64,000 nt of DNA. Source: Verrucomicrobiota bacterium. GTDB taxonomy: Bacteria; Verrucomicrobiota; Verrucomicrobiia; Chthoniobacterales; Terrimicrobiaceae. Below, piece by piece: positions 44,272 to 52,561 of the stretch. Every line of letters starts with the position of its first letter. Position 1 is the stretch's first letter. Location of the stretch: the NCBI GenBank assembly GCA_017305195.1, contig JAFKMU010000052.1:32572-96571 (forward strand). The letters run 5' to 3'. The position numbers and the translations under genes were made by a program. The notes under the pieces were generated by a model. It ran no database searches, was not told where the DNA came from, and saw nothing but the letters and a program-made list of their open reading frames with translations.

Positions 44272-46062
44272 TCAGGCGCGATTCTTGATGGCGTCGGCCA
44301 GCGCGGCGACAACTTCGGCACGTGGTTTCGCACCCAGGTTGCCCTTTCCGTGCTCGCGGACGCTGACGGCTCCGGCCTCCAGATCCCGCTTGCCGATGAC
44401 GAGCATGGTGTGAACCTTGGCCTGCTCGGCACGCTGAATCTTGCCGTTGATCTTGTCGCTGGAGATGTCCAGCTCGGCACGGATGCCGAGACCGCGGAGT
44501 TCCGCGTGGAGATCCTTCGCTGCGTCGACCAGCGGGTCTTCGTCGCCGATGGTCATCACGCGCACCTGCTCTGGAGCAAGCCAGAGCGGGAAATTTCCCG
44601 CGTAGTGCTCGATGAGGAAGCCGATGAAGCGCTCATGCGTGCCGAGCGGCGCGCGATGGATGCACAGCGGAGTTTTCTCCGTGTTATCGCGATCCTTGTA
44701 GGTCAGGCCAAAGCGGGCCGGCACAGCGAAATCGACCTGATTCGTGGCGATGGTGAATTCGCGCCCGATGGCGCTCCACACCTGCACGTCGATCTTGGGA
44801 CCGTAGAAAGCGGCTTCATTCGGCACCTCGACATAGTTGATGCCGGAACGAATGAGGACGTTGCGCACCATGTCCTCGGTCTTCTTCCAAAGCTCGGGCT
44901 GGTCGACAAACTTCTGGCCCAGCTTGGCCGGGTCGTGGGTCGAGAAGCGCATGACGTACTTGTCGATTCCGAAAATCTTGAAGTACTTCAGGTACATCTC
45001 ATTCACCGCGCGGAACTCCTGCTCAAACTGCTCCTCGGTGCAGTAGATGTGCGCGTCGTTCATCTGCATGGACCGCACGCGCATGAGGCCGAAAAGCTCC
45101 CCACTCTGCTCGTAGCGATAACACGCGCCGTACTCGGCGAGGCGCAGAGGCAGGTCGCGATAGCTGCGCTGCACCGCTCCGAAGAGCTTGTGATGGTGCG
45201 GACAGTTCATCGCCTTGAGGTAATACTTTACGGAATCCCCGCCCTCCTCCTCGCTGAACTCCATGGGAGGAAACATCGAGTCGGCGTAGTACGGCAGGTG
45301 GCCGCTGCACTTGTACATGCTCTCGCGGGCAATGTGCGGTGTGCGGACGCGCTGATACCCAGCGGCGAACTCCGTCTCCTTGGCAAGACGCTCCAGTTCC
45401 TCAACGAGCACGGTGCCCTTGGGCAGCCAGAGCGGCAGGCCGGGCCCCACGTCTTCGTCGAAGCAGAAAAGCTCCATTTCACGACCGATCTTGCGGTGGT
45501 CGCGCTTTTTGGCCTCCTCCAGCATGGTGAAGTAGGCTTCCATCTCGGTCTTGTTTTTGAAGGCCGTGCCGTAGACGCGCTGGAGCTGAGGGTTGCGCTC
45601 GTCGCCCTTGTAGTAGGCGCTGGCGAGATGCGTGAGCTTGAAAGCCCCGATGCGGCCGGTGTGCGAGACGTGCGGACCTGCACAAAGGTCGGTAAACTGG
45701 CCGTTGCGGTAGATCGTGATGACCTCGCCATCCGGGATGTGCTGGACGATATCGAGCTTGAACTTGCTCGGCTCGCCGCGCCCGCCGAGAGCGGCGAGTT
45801 CACCCCGCTCAGCCATGGCGATGGCTTCCTCGCGGGAAACCTCCACGCGCTCAAAGCGGTTGTTCGCCTTGATCTCCTTCTTCATCTCCTCCTCGATCCG
45901 CGCGAAATCCTCGGGCGTGATGCGGTGGGGCAACTCCAGGTCGTAATAAAAGCCGTTCTCCACCGGAGGACCGGCGGCGAATTGAGCCTCGGGCCAGATT
46001 TTCAGAATGGCCGTGGCAAGCACGTGAGCGCACGAATGGCGCAGGGTCTCGAGTTCAGTCAT
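44272..46062 (-). CDS. thrS: threonine--tRNA ligase lacking the TGS domain
   Basis: Class II synthetase charging tRNA-Thr. 596 residues, about 45 fewer than E. coli ThrRS. The protein starts directly in the editing domain: RHSCAHVLA (HxxxH) at residue 8, with FTDLCAGPHV (CxxxH) further on. The N-terminal TGS domain is missing, and only 30 bases separate the start from the upstream gene. The catalytic core is complete: zinc-site residues in AMNCPHHHKLFG, NDAHIYCTEEQ and LCIHRAPLGTHERFIG. The anticodon-binding domain ends the protein (WLAPEQVRVMTIGDED onward). Middle gene of a moeB-Trm112-thrS-infC-HAD run. Confidence 0.95.
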   Translation of the reverse strand: MTELETLRHSCAHVLATAILKIWPEAQFAAGPPVENGFYYDLELPHRITPEDFARIEEEMKKEIKANNRFERVEVSREEAIAMAERGELAALGGRGEPSKFKLDIVQHIPDGEVITIYRNGQFTDLCAGPHVSHTGRIGAFKLTHLASAYYKGDERNPQLQRVYGTAFKNKTEMEAYFTMLEEAKKRDHRKIGREMELFCFDEDVGPGLPLWLPKGTVLVEELERLAKETEFAAGYQRVRTPHIARESMYKCSGHLPYYADSMFPPMEFSEEEGGDSVKYYLKAMNCPHHHKLFGAVQRSYRDLPLRLAEYGACYRYEQSGELFGLMRVRSMQMNDAHIYCTEEQFEQEFRAVNEMYLKYFKIFGIDKYVMRFSTHDPAKLGQKFVDQPELWKKTEDMVRNVLIRSGINYVEVPNEAAFYGPKIDVQVWSAIGREFTIATNQVDFAVPARFGLTYKDRDNTEKTPLCIHRAPLGTHERFIGFLIEHYAGNFPLWLAPEQVRVMTIGDEDPLVDAAKDLHAELRGLGIRAELDISSDKINGKIQRAEQAKVHTMLVIGKRDLEAGAVSVREHGKGNLGAKPRAEVVAALADAIKNRA

Positions 46063-46092
46063 GGTAAGTCTGCCGGCTCCCGTGTCGCCCGA

Positions 46093-46299
46093 TCAGGCCA
46101 GTCGAATGGCCTCGTCGGAGATCAACAGAGGGATGCCGTTGCGAATCGGATAAAACACCTGTTCATCCTGTCGGATCAAGCCCGCTTCAAAATTGCCCGC
46201 CTTGAACGAGAGGGCGCGCGCGAGTTCCGAAGGCGTCGCCTCACGAAGAGGCTGACGCGTTTCGGGACAACAGATGATTTCCAGGAGGCGTTTTTCCAT
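46093..46299 (-). CDS. Trm112/UPF0434 (YcaR-like) family protein
   Basis: 68 residues, the normal size. The pattern LLEIICCPETRQPL at the start and YPIRNGIPLLISDEA near the end define UPF0434/Trm112-like proteins. As in most bacterial members the second Cys of the eukaryotic zinc site is absent. Some homologues bind methyltransferases acting on tRNA or release factors, others are linked to lipid A or nucleotide-sugar enzymes; nothing here tells which. The start is 13 bases after the moeB stop, so it is part of the moeB-thrS transcript. Confidence 0.88.
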   Translation of the reverse strand: MEKRLLEIICCPETRQPLREATPSELARALSFKAGNFEAGLIRQDEQVFYPIRNGIPLLISDEAIRLA

Positions 46300-46312
46300 A
46301 GCCTCGGGAGGT

Positions 46313-47503
46313 CTAGTATTTGGCGACGCTCGGGTCGACACGATCCGCCCAGGCCAGGATGCCGCCCTCCACGTTGGCGAGCTTGCCAAAGCCTGCCTTC
46401 TGGAGCTGACGCAGAGCCTTGGAGCTACGCACACCGCTCTTGCAGTGGATGACAATCTCATCGGCGCTGTCGAGTTCGCTCATACGGGAGGTGAGCTCGC
46501 CCAGCGGGATCAGCTTCGCACCCGGAATGCGGGCGATGTCCCACTCGAAGGGCTCGCGCACGTCGAGCAGCACGAATTTTTCCTTCGCGTCCAGGCGCTT
46601 CTTGAGGTCTTCCACGGTGATCTCCGGCACCGGCGGTTCGGCGTCTTCCTCGGCCTGAGCCTGGGGAATGCCGCAGAACTGGTCGTAGTCGATCGGTTCG
46701 GTGATGGTCGGGCTGGCGCTGCACACGGGGCACTTCGGGTCCTTGCGAACCTTGAATTCGCGGAACTTCATTTTCAGCGCGTCGAAATGGATGAGGCGTC
46801 CGATGAGCGGCTCGCCGATGCCGACGATGAGCTTCACGGCCTCGATGGCCTGGATCACGCCGACCACGCCCGGAAGCACGCCCAGCACGCCACCCTCGGC
46901 ACAGCTCGGGACCATGCCCGGTGGCGGCGGTTCGGGGTAGAGGCAGCGGTAGCACGGCCCGCCGAGATGCGGGGCAAACACCGTGGCCTGACCGTCAAAG
47001 CGGAAGATCGAGCCGTAGATGTTCGGCTTCTTCAAGAAGACGCTGACGTCGTTGGAAAGATAGCGCGTGGGGAAATTGTCCGTACCGTCGATGACGATGT
47101 CGTACTGCTCGACGATCTCCATCGCGTTCTCAGCGCGGAACATCACGTCGTGCAGGACGACGTTGACGTTGGGGTTGATGTCTTTGATGCGGTCGCGGGC
47201 GCTGTTCAGCTTCTTGCGGCCCACATCCTTGGTGCCGTGGAGCACCTGGCGCTGGAGATTCGAGTAGTCGACGACGTCGAAATCGATCAACCCGAGCGTG
47301 CCGACACCGGCCGCAGCGAGATAAAGCGCGATGGGAGAGCCGAGCCCGCCAGTGCCGATGCACAGGACGCGGGCGGCCTTGAGCTTCCGTTGCCCCTCCA
47401 GCGTCACCTCCGGCATGATGAGATGCCGCGAGTAACGGGCGATTTCATCATTGCTGAACTCGATGTCTTCGAGTCGAGCGGGATCGAGGATGCTCTTGGT
47501 CAT
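46313..47503 (-). CDS. moeB: MoeB/ThiF-type adenylyltransferase with rhodanese domain
   Basis: 396 residues. The E1-like domain has CIGTGGLGSPIALYLAAAGV (ATP binding), the adenylation Arg/Asp region (DNFPTRYLSNDV) and zinc cysteines in CYRCLYP and CPVC. A linker leads to a rhodanese domain (about 290-396) with active-site Cys in VIHCKSGVRSSKAL. Such fusions activate the C-terminal glycine of MoaD- or ThiS-like proteins and transfer sulfur, for molybdopterin or other thio-compounds. No moaD/thiS is nearby, so the client protein is unknown. ATG 47503 chosen. First gene of the operon running to infC. Confidence 0.9.
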   Translation of the reverse strand: MTKSILDPARLEDIEFSNDEIARYSRHLIMPEVTLEGQRKLKAARVLCIGTGGLGSPIALYLAAAGVGTLGLIDFDVVDYSNLQRQVLHGTKDVGRKKLNSARDRIKDINPNVNVVLHDVMFRAENAMEIVEQYDIVIDGTDNFPTRYLSNDVSVFLKKPNIYGSIFRFDGQATVFAPHLGGPCYRCLYPEPPPPGMVPSCAEGGVLGVLPGVVGVIQAIEAVKLIVGIGEPLIGRLIHFDALKMKFREFKVRKDPKCPVCSASPTITEPIDYDQFCGIPQAQAEEDAEPPVPEITVEDLKKRLDAKEKFVLLDVREPFEWDIARIPGAKLIPLGELTSRMSELDSADEIVIHCKSGVRSSKALRQLQKAGFGKLANVEGGILAWADRVDPSVAKY

Positions 47504-47619
47504 GGTAAGTTCGATTAATGTTGAACCAGCCACGTTAGCGAAGAGAGATCGGATTGCAAGACGCTGGAATATTTGACGACCACTCTTGTGCAGGATATGT
47601 CCTCCAGCCTCGCACGGGG

Positions 47620-48063
47620 ATGAAAGCCACCATATCCAGCATTTTCGCCGTTTTCGGCCTGGGAATCGTCTATTTCCTGGCCGCCATCCCTGCTGGTGTC
47701 GCCCTCAAGCTCCACCCCGCTCTAGCCGCCATTGCCGCATGGGCCGGATACACCGCCATCGCTGCGGCCATGCTCCTCATAGGCACTCCGGCCCGGGAGT
47801 GGTTGCAGAGGAAATTTAACATCTCCCTTGAGCCCAATCCGCAGAAGGTCTTCTGGCGTGTCTGGGGACGCTTTGGCATGCAGGGCCTCGGGTTGCTGGC
47901 TCCGGTCACGACCGGCCCCTATATCGCCGCTCTGCTGGCGCTCGCCCTCGGCACGCAGCCTCGCAAGGTGATCCTCTGGATCGGGTTGGGTGCCATCCCG
48001 TGGTGCATCCTTTTTGCCATTCTCAGCGCGGCAGGAATCCAATTTCTCCCCAAGCCCGAGTAG
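47620..48063 (+). CDS. small membrane protein, Sm_multidrug_ex-like
   Basis: 147 residues with four hydrophobic helices (FAVFGLGIVYFLAAIPAGVA, LAAIAAWAGYTAIAAAMLLI, APVTTGPYIAALLALALGTQ, LWIGLGAIPWCILFAILSAA). The paired helix-entry motifs AAIPAGVALKLHP and GLLAPVTTGPYIAALLALAL resemble the 'small multidrug export' family (PF06695-like), whose transport role is not well proven. ATG 47620 starts the first helix. It overlaps nothing and precedes dnaX by 95 bases on the same strand. It diverges from moeB. Confidence 0.6.
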   Translation: MKATISSIFAVFGLGIVYFLAAIPAGVALKLHPALAAIAAWAGYTAIAAAMLLIGTPAREWLQRKFNISLEPNPQKVFWRVWGRFGMQGLGLLAPVTTGPYIAALLALALGTQPRKVILWIGLGAIPWCILFAILSAAGIQFLPKPE

Positions 48064-48158
48064 TCCACGACTCTGAACACGAGGAGCCGGGAACGAAATT
48101 CGCCCCGGATGGAAAAAAGGCTTCGTTTCCCCCGGTCGTCCCACGTAGTTTTCCGGGC

Positions 48159-49910
48159 GTGAGTTACCGTGTATTCGCCCGGAAGTACCGCCCCCAGACG
48201 TTCGACGAGGTGGTGGGGCAGGAACACATCACCCGTACCCTGCAAAATGCCATTTCGGCGGGACGGGTCGCTCAGGCGTACCTTTTTGTCGGTCCACGCG
48301 GCATCGGCAAGACCTCGACCGCCCGCATCCTGGCCAAGGCGCTGAACTGCGTAAACGGCCCCACAGCCACCCCGTGCGGCGTGTGCGACGCCTGTAAGGA
48401 AATCGCCGAGGGCCGCAGCCTGGACGTGCTGGAGATCGACGGAGCCAGCAACAATGGCGTTGAGAACATCCGCGAACTGCGTGACAACGCCGCCTACGCC
48501 CCCGCGCGTGGACCCTTCAAGGTCTACCTCATCGATGAGGTGCACATGCTCAGCGCCGGTGCGTTCAACGCCCTGCTGAAGACACTCGAGGAGCCGCCCG
48601 AGCACGTGAAGTTCATCTTCGCCACGACCGAGGCCCAGAAGGTTCCGGCCACGATCACGAGCCGGTGCCAGAGATTCGACCTGCGTCGCATCCCGACGGA
48701 CTCGATCTCGGCGCATCTCCAGGACATCGCGCGCAAGGAGAACATCACGATGGAACCCGCTGCCGCCGATGCGATCGCCCGTGCGGCCGAGGGTGGATTG
48801 CGCGACGCCGAGAGCATGCTCGACCAGTCCGTGGCTTTCTGTGGAGATAACATCTCCGCCACCGATGTGATGTCGGTCTTTGGTTTCACCCCTCGCGAGG
48901 TGATTCATTCCTTGCTCGACCACGTCCTCGCTCGCGACGCCGCCGCCGCGCTGGCGGTCATCGCCGGACAGGCCGAGGCGGGCCGGGATCTCTCCCGCCT
49001 CCTCGCCGATCTGATCTCGCTGATCCGCGACGAGCTGGTGGCCGGAGTCGCCGGAGCCTCCGCCGCGCCACGCGAGAAGCTCCTGCTCCTCCTCGATCTC
49101 TTTGCCGAGACCGAAGCCCGCATGCGCTGGGCGACGGACAAGAAGCTCCAGTTTGACGTCGCCACGATCAAGGCGGTCCACATTCTCGATCAGGCCAGCC
49201 TCGATGACGTGCTGACCACCCTTTCCGCCTTGAGCCGCGGAGAGGCGTTACCACCCGCTCCGCCCCGCCCCGCCCCATCAGCGGCCCCGGCGCGCCCGGC
49301 TCCCGTGGCACAGGCTCCAGCCGCTCCGCCAAAACCGGAGCCCAAGCCAACTCCAGCCCCCATCTCCGTCCCGGCGCCAGCCCCTGCCGCGTCGGCTCCT
49401 CCGGCGCCCCCTGCTCCGCCGGTTTCCGTATCGGAACCGCTTCTGACCCTGTCGGAAGAGCGGGAGGAAAAATCCATCGATGCCGCCATCGCCTGGGAAA
49501 ACGTAGCCCGCACCTACGAGACCTCCATCAAATACCGCTGGCTGACCAAGGGCGTCTTTGCCCTCATCGATGCAGACTCCGTGCTCGTTCAGCTCCCGCC
49601 TTCCGAAGCCAAGGAACTTGCCTCCTTCCTCGGAGAAATGGGCCGCAAGGACGCCGAGCAAAAGCTCTCCGCCGCTCTGAATCGCAAGCTGACCTTGCGC
49701 CTTGAGATCGGAGAACATCTCACCGTGGTCGAGGAAATCCCGGAGCCCGAGCCGGAACCCACGCCCGCCCCGGAGGCCAAGGCTCCCGAGCCCGAACCCG
49801 CCGCTCCTCAAGCGCCAGCCGGGGATCCGATGGACGATTTTAAAAACGACCCTCTCATCAAGAAAGCCCTGGAGATTTTCCGGGGTGAAATCCAGACAGC
49901 GACAAAATGA
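48159..49910 (+). CDS. dnaX: DNA polymerase III subunit gamma/tau
   Basis: Clamp-loader ATPase of the replisome. 583 residues, GTG start. The opening SYRVFARKYRPQTFDEVVGQ is diagnostic. Walker A is GPRGIGKTST; the zinc module is ALNCVNGPTATPCGVCDACK; DEVHMLSAGAFNALLKTLEE (Walker B) and the sensor/arginine finger TSRCQRFDLRRI follow. A long Pro/Ala-rich linker (about 370-430) leads to a C-terminal domain (about 445-560) and another P/E/A tail. I see no A-rich slippery heptamer, so a short gamma form by frameshifting is not evident. The stop overlaps the ybaB start (ATGA), a conserved dnaX-ybaB pairing. Confidence 0.95.
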   Translation: MSYRVFARKYRPQTFDEVVGQEHITRTLQNAISAGRVAQAYLFVGPRGIGKTSTARILAKALNCVNGPTATPCGVCDACKEIAEGRSLDVLEIDGASNNGVENIRELRDNAAYAPARGPFKVYLIDEVHMLSAGAFNALLKTLEEPPEHVKFIFATTEAQKVPATITSRCQRFDLRRIPTDSISAHLQDIARKENITMEPAAADAIARAAEGGLRDAESMLDQSVAFCGDNISATDVMSVFGFTPREVIHSLLDHVLARDAAAALAVIAGQAEAGRDLSRLLADLISLIRDELVAGVAGASAAPREKLLLLLDLFAETEARMRWATDKKLQFDVATIKAVHILDQASLDDVLTTLSALSRGEALPPAPPRPAPSAAPARPAPVAQAPAAPPKPEPKPTPAPISVPAPAPAASAPPAPPAPPVSVSEPLLTLSEEREEKSIDAAIAWENVARTYETSIKYRWLTKGVFALIDADSVLVQLPPSEAKELASFLGEMGRKDAEQKLSAALNRKLTLRLEIGEHLTVVEEIPEPEPEPTPAPEAKAPEPEPAAPQAPAGDPMDDFKNDPLIKKALEIFRGEIQTATK

Positions 49911-50218
49911 ATATTCAGAAAATGATGCAACAGGCCCAGCGCATGCAGGCCAAGATTGCCGAAGCCCAATCCTCCCTCGCCGACAAAACCGTGGAAGCCA
50001 CCGCTGGCGGCGGCAAAGTCACCGTGACCGCCAATGGCACGGGCGACATCCTTTCCATCACGATCGATCCCTCGATCGTCGATCCGCAGGACGTCGAGTT
50101 TCTCCAGGAGCTCGTCCTCGCAGGCGTGAAGCAGGCGATCGAGGATTCCCGCAAGATGGCCGAGGGCGAAATGAAAAAGGCCACGGGCGGCCTGAACATT
50201 CCCGGAATGCCATTCTAA
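49907..50218 (+). CDS. YbaB/EbfC-family nucleoid-associated protein
   Basis: 103 residues. The small DNA-binding dimer has the family pattern MNIQKMMQQAQRMQAKIAEA at the N-terminal helix, then TVTANGTGDILSITIDPSIV and the C-terminal helix EFLQELVLAGVKQAIEDSRK. It binds DNA without strong sequence specificity and is typically encoded with dnaX and recR. Here recR is not adjacent; dcd follows 12 bases later. Its ATG overlaps the dnaX stop codon. Confidence 0.93.
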   Translation: MNIQKMMQQAQRMQAKIAEAQSSLADKTVEATAGGGKVTVTANGTGDILSITIDPSIVDPQDVEFLQELVLAGVKQAIEDSRKMAEGEMKKATGGLNIPGMPF

Positions 50219-50230
50219 GGAGCCAGAGCC

Positions 50231-50800
50231 ATGAGCGTTTGTTCGGATAAGTGGATTCGCCGAATGGCGAAGGAACGCGGGATGATCGAGCCCTTCGTGG
50301 ACGGTCAGGTCAAGGCGGCGGAGGACGGCTCGCGTCTCATCAGCTACGGTCTCTCGAGCTACGGGTACGACCTGCGCGTATCGAATGAGTTCAAGGTGTT
50401 TACCAACATCTTCAACACCGTGGTCGACCCGAAGAATTTCGACCCGAAGTCCTTCGTCGACATCGAGACCGATGTCTGCATCGTGCCGCCGAACTCCTTC
50501 GCGCTCGCCCGCAGCGTGGAGTATTTCCGCATCCCGCGCGAGGCGCTCACGATCTGCGTCGGCAAGAGCACGTATGCCCGCTGCGGCATCATCGTGAATG
50601 TGACGCCGTTCGAACCCGAGTGGGAGGGACACGTGACCCTCGAAATTTCCAACACGACTCCCCTGCCTGCCAAGATCTACGCCAACGAAGGCCTAGCCCA
50701 GGTCGTATTTTATCTCGCCAGCGACGTCTGCGAGACGAGCTACGCGGATCGCGGCGGCAAATACATGGGTCAGCGCGGTATTACCGTTCCCCGGATATGA
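50231..50800 (+). CDS. dcd: dCTP deaminase
   Basis: Converts dCTP to dUTP, feeding thymidylate synthesis. 189 residues. The N-terminus [20 protein letters not shown] and [20 protein letters not shown] are typical. The nucleotide-binding [20 protein letters not shown] contains the SxxAR-like substrate motif and the catalytic Glu is in [21 protein letters not shown] trimeric fold is expected. The stop overlaps the crcB start (ATGA). Confidence 0.95.
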   Translation: MSVCSDKWIRRMAKERGMIEPFVDGQVKAAEDGSRLISYGLSSYGYDLRVSNEFKVFTNIFNTVVDPKNFDPKSFVDIETDVCIVPPNSFALARSVEYFRIPREALTICVGKSTYARCGIIVNVTPFEPEWEGHVTLEISNTTPLPAKIYANEGLAQVVFYLASDVCETSYADRGGKYMGQRGITVPRI

Positions 50801-51192
50801 AGATCTACGCTGCCGTGATGCTGGGTGGTGCTATCGGCAGCCTTTCCCGATTCCTGCTGGCCAGCTGGATCGACGGTATCTCCGGGGCTCTCTTTCCCTG
50901 GGGAACCGTCATCGTCAACATCATCGGGTGTTTTATCATCGGGCTCTTCAGCGGCCTGATCCTGCCGGAGGGGCCCTGGAATGCCCCGCCGGTCCTGAGG
51001 TCGTTCGCCATCATCGGCATCCTCGGAGGGTTCACCACCTTTTCGTCATTCAGCCTTCAGTCTGTCGCGCTGTTCCGCCAGGGCCATCACTGGCTTGCCC
51101 TCGGCAATGTGTCGCTTTCCATGGTCGCCTGTCTCCTCGCGACAGCCGCGGGCTTTGCCCTCGCCCTCTATATCGACAAACAGGTTTCCTAG
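50797..51192 (+). CDS. crcB: fluoride ion exporter CrcB/FluC
   Basis: 131 residues, four membrane helices, the normal size for a dual-topology Fluc channel. Signatures are [34 protein letters not shown] (with the Asn of the fluoride path) and [20 protein letters not shown], containing the Phe box and the central sodium-site GGxTTFSTF motif. It expels fluoride from the cytoplasm. Its start lies inside dcd, leaving no room for a fluoride riboswitch directly upstream. Its stop overlaps the convergent prenyltransferase stop by four bases. Confidence 0.94.
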   Translation: MKIYAAVMLGGAIGSLSRFLLASWIDGISGALFPWGTVIVNIIGCFIIGLFSGLILPEGPWNAPPVLRSFAIIGILGGFTTFSSFSLQSVALFRQGHHWLALGNVSLSMVACLLATAAGFALALYIDKQVS

Positions 51193-52025
51193 GAAACCAG
51201 CCGGTCGGCCAGGGTTCCCAGGACGAAAAGAGCGCCGACGATGGCGTTGGCCTGAAAAAATGCCTGATTGATGGCCTCGACGCTGCCCTTCCTGGCCAGG
51301 ATGTGCTCGTACGCCAACGGCAGGAGGATCAACCCTGCCGCGACGAAATAAATCCCGCCCAGATGGGCGGCAAATCCGAACGCGACCAGCCCGGCCCAGG
51401 CCACAAGGTGTAGCACGACCGCGAGCCGCAGGGCGCCCGGAATGCCGAGTAACGTCACCATGGAGCGCAACCCCTCGCGACGATCCACCTCGTAATCCTG
51501 CGTCGCATAGATCGTGTCAAATCCCGCCGTCCAGGCGCAGACGGCCGCGGCAAGAATGAGGGGAGCGAGCGCGAATGCTCCGGTCACCGCCAGCCACGCC
51601 CCGACGGGCGCGACAGCCAGGGCCAGCCCGAGCATGAACTGCGCAAAGTGGGTGAACCGTTTGGCATAGGAATAACCCAGGGCCACGGCCAGCGCGACTG
51701 GAGAAAGCGCGAAACAGAGCGGATTCAAAAACGCCGTCACCAGAAGAAAAGCCAGCGAGGAACCGGCGCAGGTGGCGATCGCCGCGCCTTTGGAAACAAG
51801 GCGATGGCGTCCCTCCGTGCGGGGGTTGCGCTTATCGATCTCCCAATCCGCGATGCGATTGAAGGTCATCGCCGCCGTACGGGCAAAAACCATCGCCAGA
51901 AGGATGAGAAAAATCACCCTCACCGACGGCAACCCGTCCGCGGCAACGACCATCGCGCCAACCGCGAAGGGAAGGGCAAAAATGGTGTGGGAGAAACGGA
52001 TGAATCGAAGCAGGTTCGATATCAT
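51189..52025 (-). CDS. UbiA-family polyprenyltransferase
   Basis: 278 residues with seven to nine membrane helices. The two Asp-rich prenyl-diphosphate motifs are NRIADWEIDKRNPRTEGRHR (NxxxDxxxD) and DTIYATQDYEVDRREGLRSM (DxxxD). The pattern fits 4-hydroxybenzoate octaprenyltransferase or the MqnP-type enzyme of the futalosine menaquinone pathway; no other quinone genes are adjacent to choose between them. It overlaps the following gene by four bases at its start, indicating co-translation with it. Confidence 0.9.
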   Translation of the reverse strand: MISNLLRFIRFSHTIFALPFAVGAMVVAADGLPSVRVIFLILLAMVFARTAAMTFNRIADWEIDKRNPRTEGRHRLVSKGAAIATCAGSSLAFLLVTAFLNPLCFALSPVALAVALGYSYAKRFTHFAQFMLGLALAVAPVGAWLAVTGAFALAPLILAAAVCAWTAGFDTIYATQDYEVDRREGLRSMVTLLGIPGALRLAVVLHLVAWAGLVAFGFAAHLGGIYFVAAGLILLPLAYEHILARKGSVEAINQAFFQANAIVGALFVLGTLADRLVS

Positions 52026-52549
52026 CGACGTACCCGCGCACTATCCTCGAACAATTCGACCAGACCGTCGTCGATTCTCAGATCGACAAGCCTCCACTCG
52101 CCCTGCGTCTTGTAGAAATAGAAGCGCCAGCGCAAAGGCAGATCGGAGTTTAAGGAAATACAGGTGCGCCGCATGAGGACGGTGCCGACCTCGCGCTCGT
52201 CCACGATCTCGAATCCCGAGATGGGACCATATCCATCGATGGCCTCCTTGGTTTTCGCCTTCAAGCCGTCGACATCTTTCTGGCGTTCGGCGATGATCGT
52301 ATTGCGCACCAGCGCATCGTAGGCGGCATCGACCTGATCGGCTTTGAGAGCGAGAAAGAAGGCGCTGATGATGTCATCGGGAGCCGCTGTCTTTCCCAGC
52401 GGAGCCGCCGGCGCGGGAGTAGGCGTCGGGGTGTTGAGAACGGTCGGTTCCTTCGCCCCCGGGGCAAAGATCAGGCTGTTGCGCTGGTTGGTCTGCTGAC
52501 CGAGGACCGGCACGGCAGCCGCCAGGAAAATCAGAAGCGAGTATCTCAT
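52022..52549 (-). CDS. exported protein of unknown function with Pro/Thr linker
   Basis: 175 residues. A signal peptide (1-17, ending VLGQ) and a Pro/Thr/Ala linker (about 37-55) precede a compact alpha+beta domain of about 115 residues starting DDIISAFFLALKADQVDAAY, with LRWRFYFYKTQGEWRLVDLR near the end. This layout (N-terminal helix pair, then strands ending W-x-L-x-x-x) resembles NTF2-like/DUF4864-type domains; I do not recognise a named family with certainty. It is translated just upstream of the UbiA gene (four-base overlap). Confidence 0.7.
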   Translation of the reverse strand: MRYSLLIFLAAAVPVLGQQTNQRNSLIFAPGAKEPTVLNTPTPTPAPAAPLGKTAAPDDIISAFFLALKADQVDAAYDALVRNTIIAERQKDVDGLKAKTKEAIDGYGPISGFEIVDEREVGTVLMRRTCISLNSDLPLRWRFYFYKTQGEWRLVDLRIDDGLVELFEDSARVRR

Positions 52550-52561
52550 CGAAACGACCGG

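Noticed and set aside
44010..44480. Frame spanning the thrS-infC leader and the thrS 3' end
   Set aside because: Out of frame with thrS in its upstream part; Ser/Arg/Pro-rich shadow with no support.
44350..46452. 700-codon frame on the plus strand
   Set aside because: Antisense of thrS and the Trm112 gene; no recognisable domain.
48159..49910. Programmed frameshift for a gamma form of DnaX
   Set aside because: No A-AAA-AAG-type slippery heptamer with a downstream hairpin is visible in the linker region.
50700..50797. Fluoride riboswitch before crcB
   Set aside because: The region is the coding end of dcd, with a four-base overlap between the genes; no room for the riboswitch structure.
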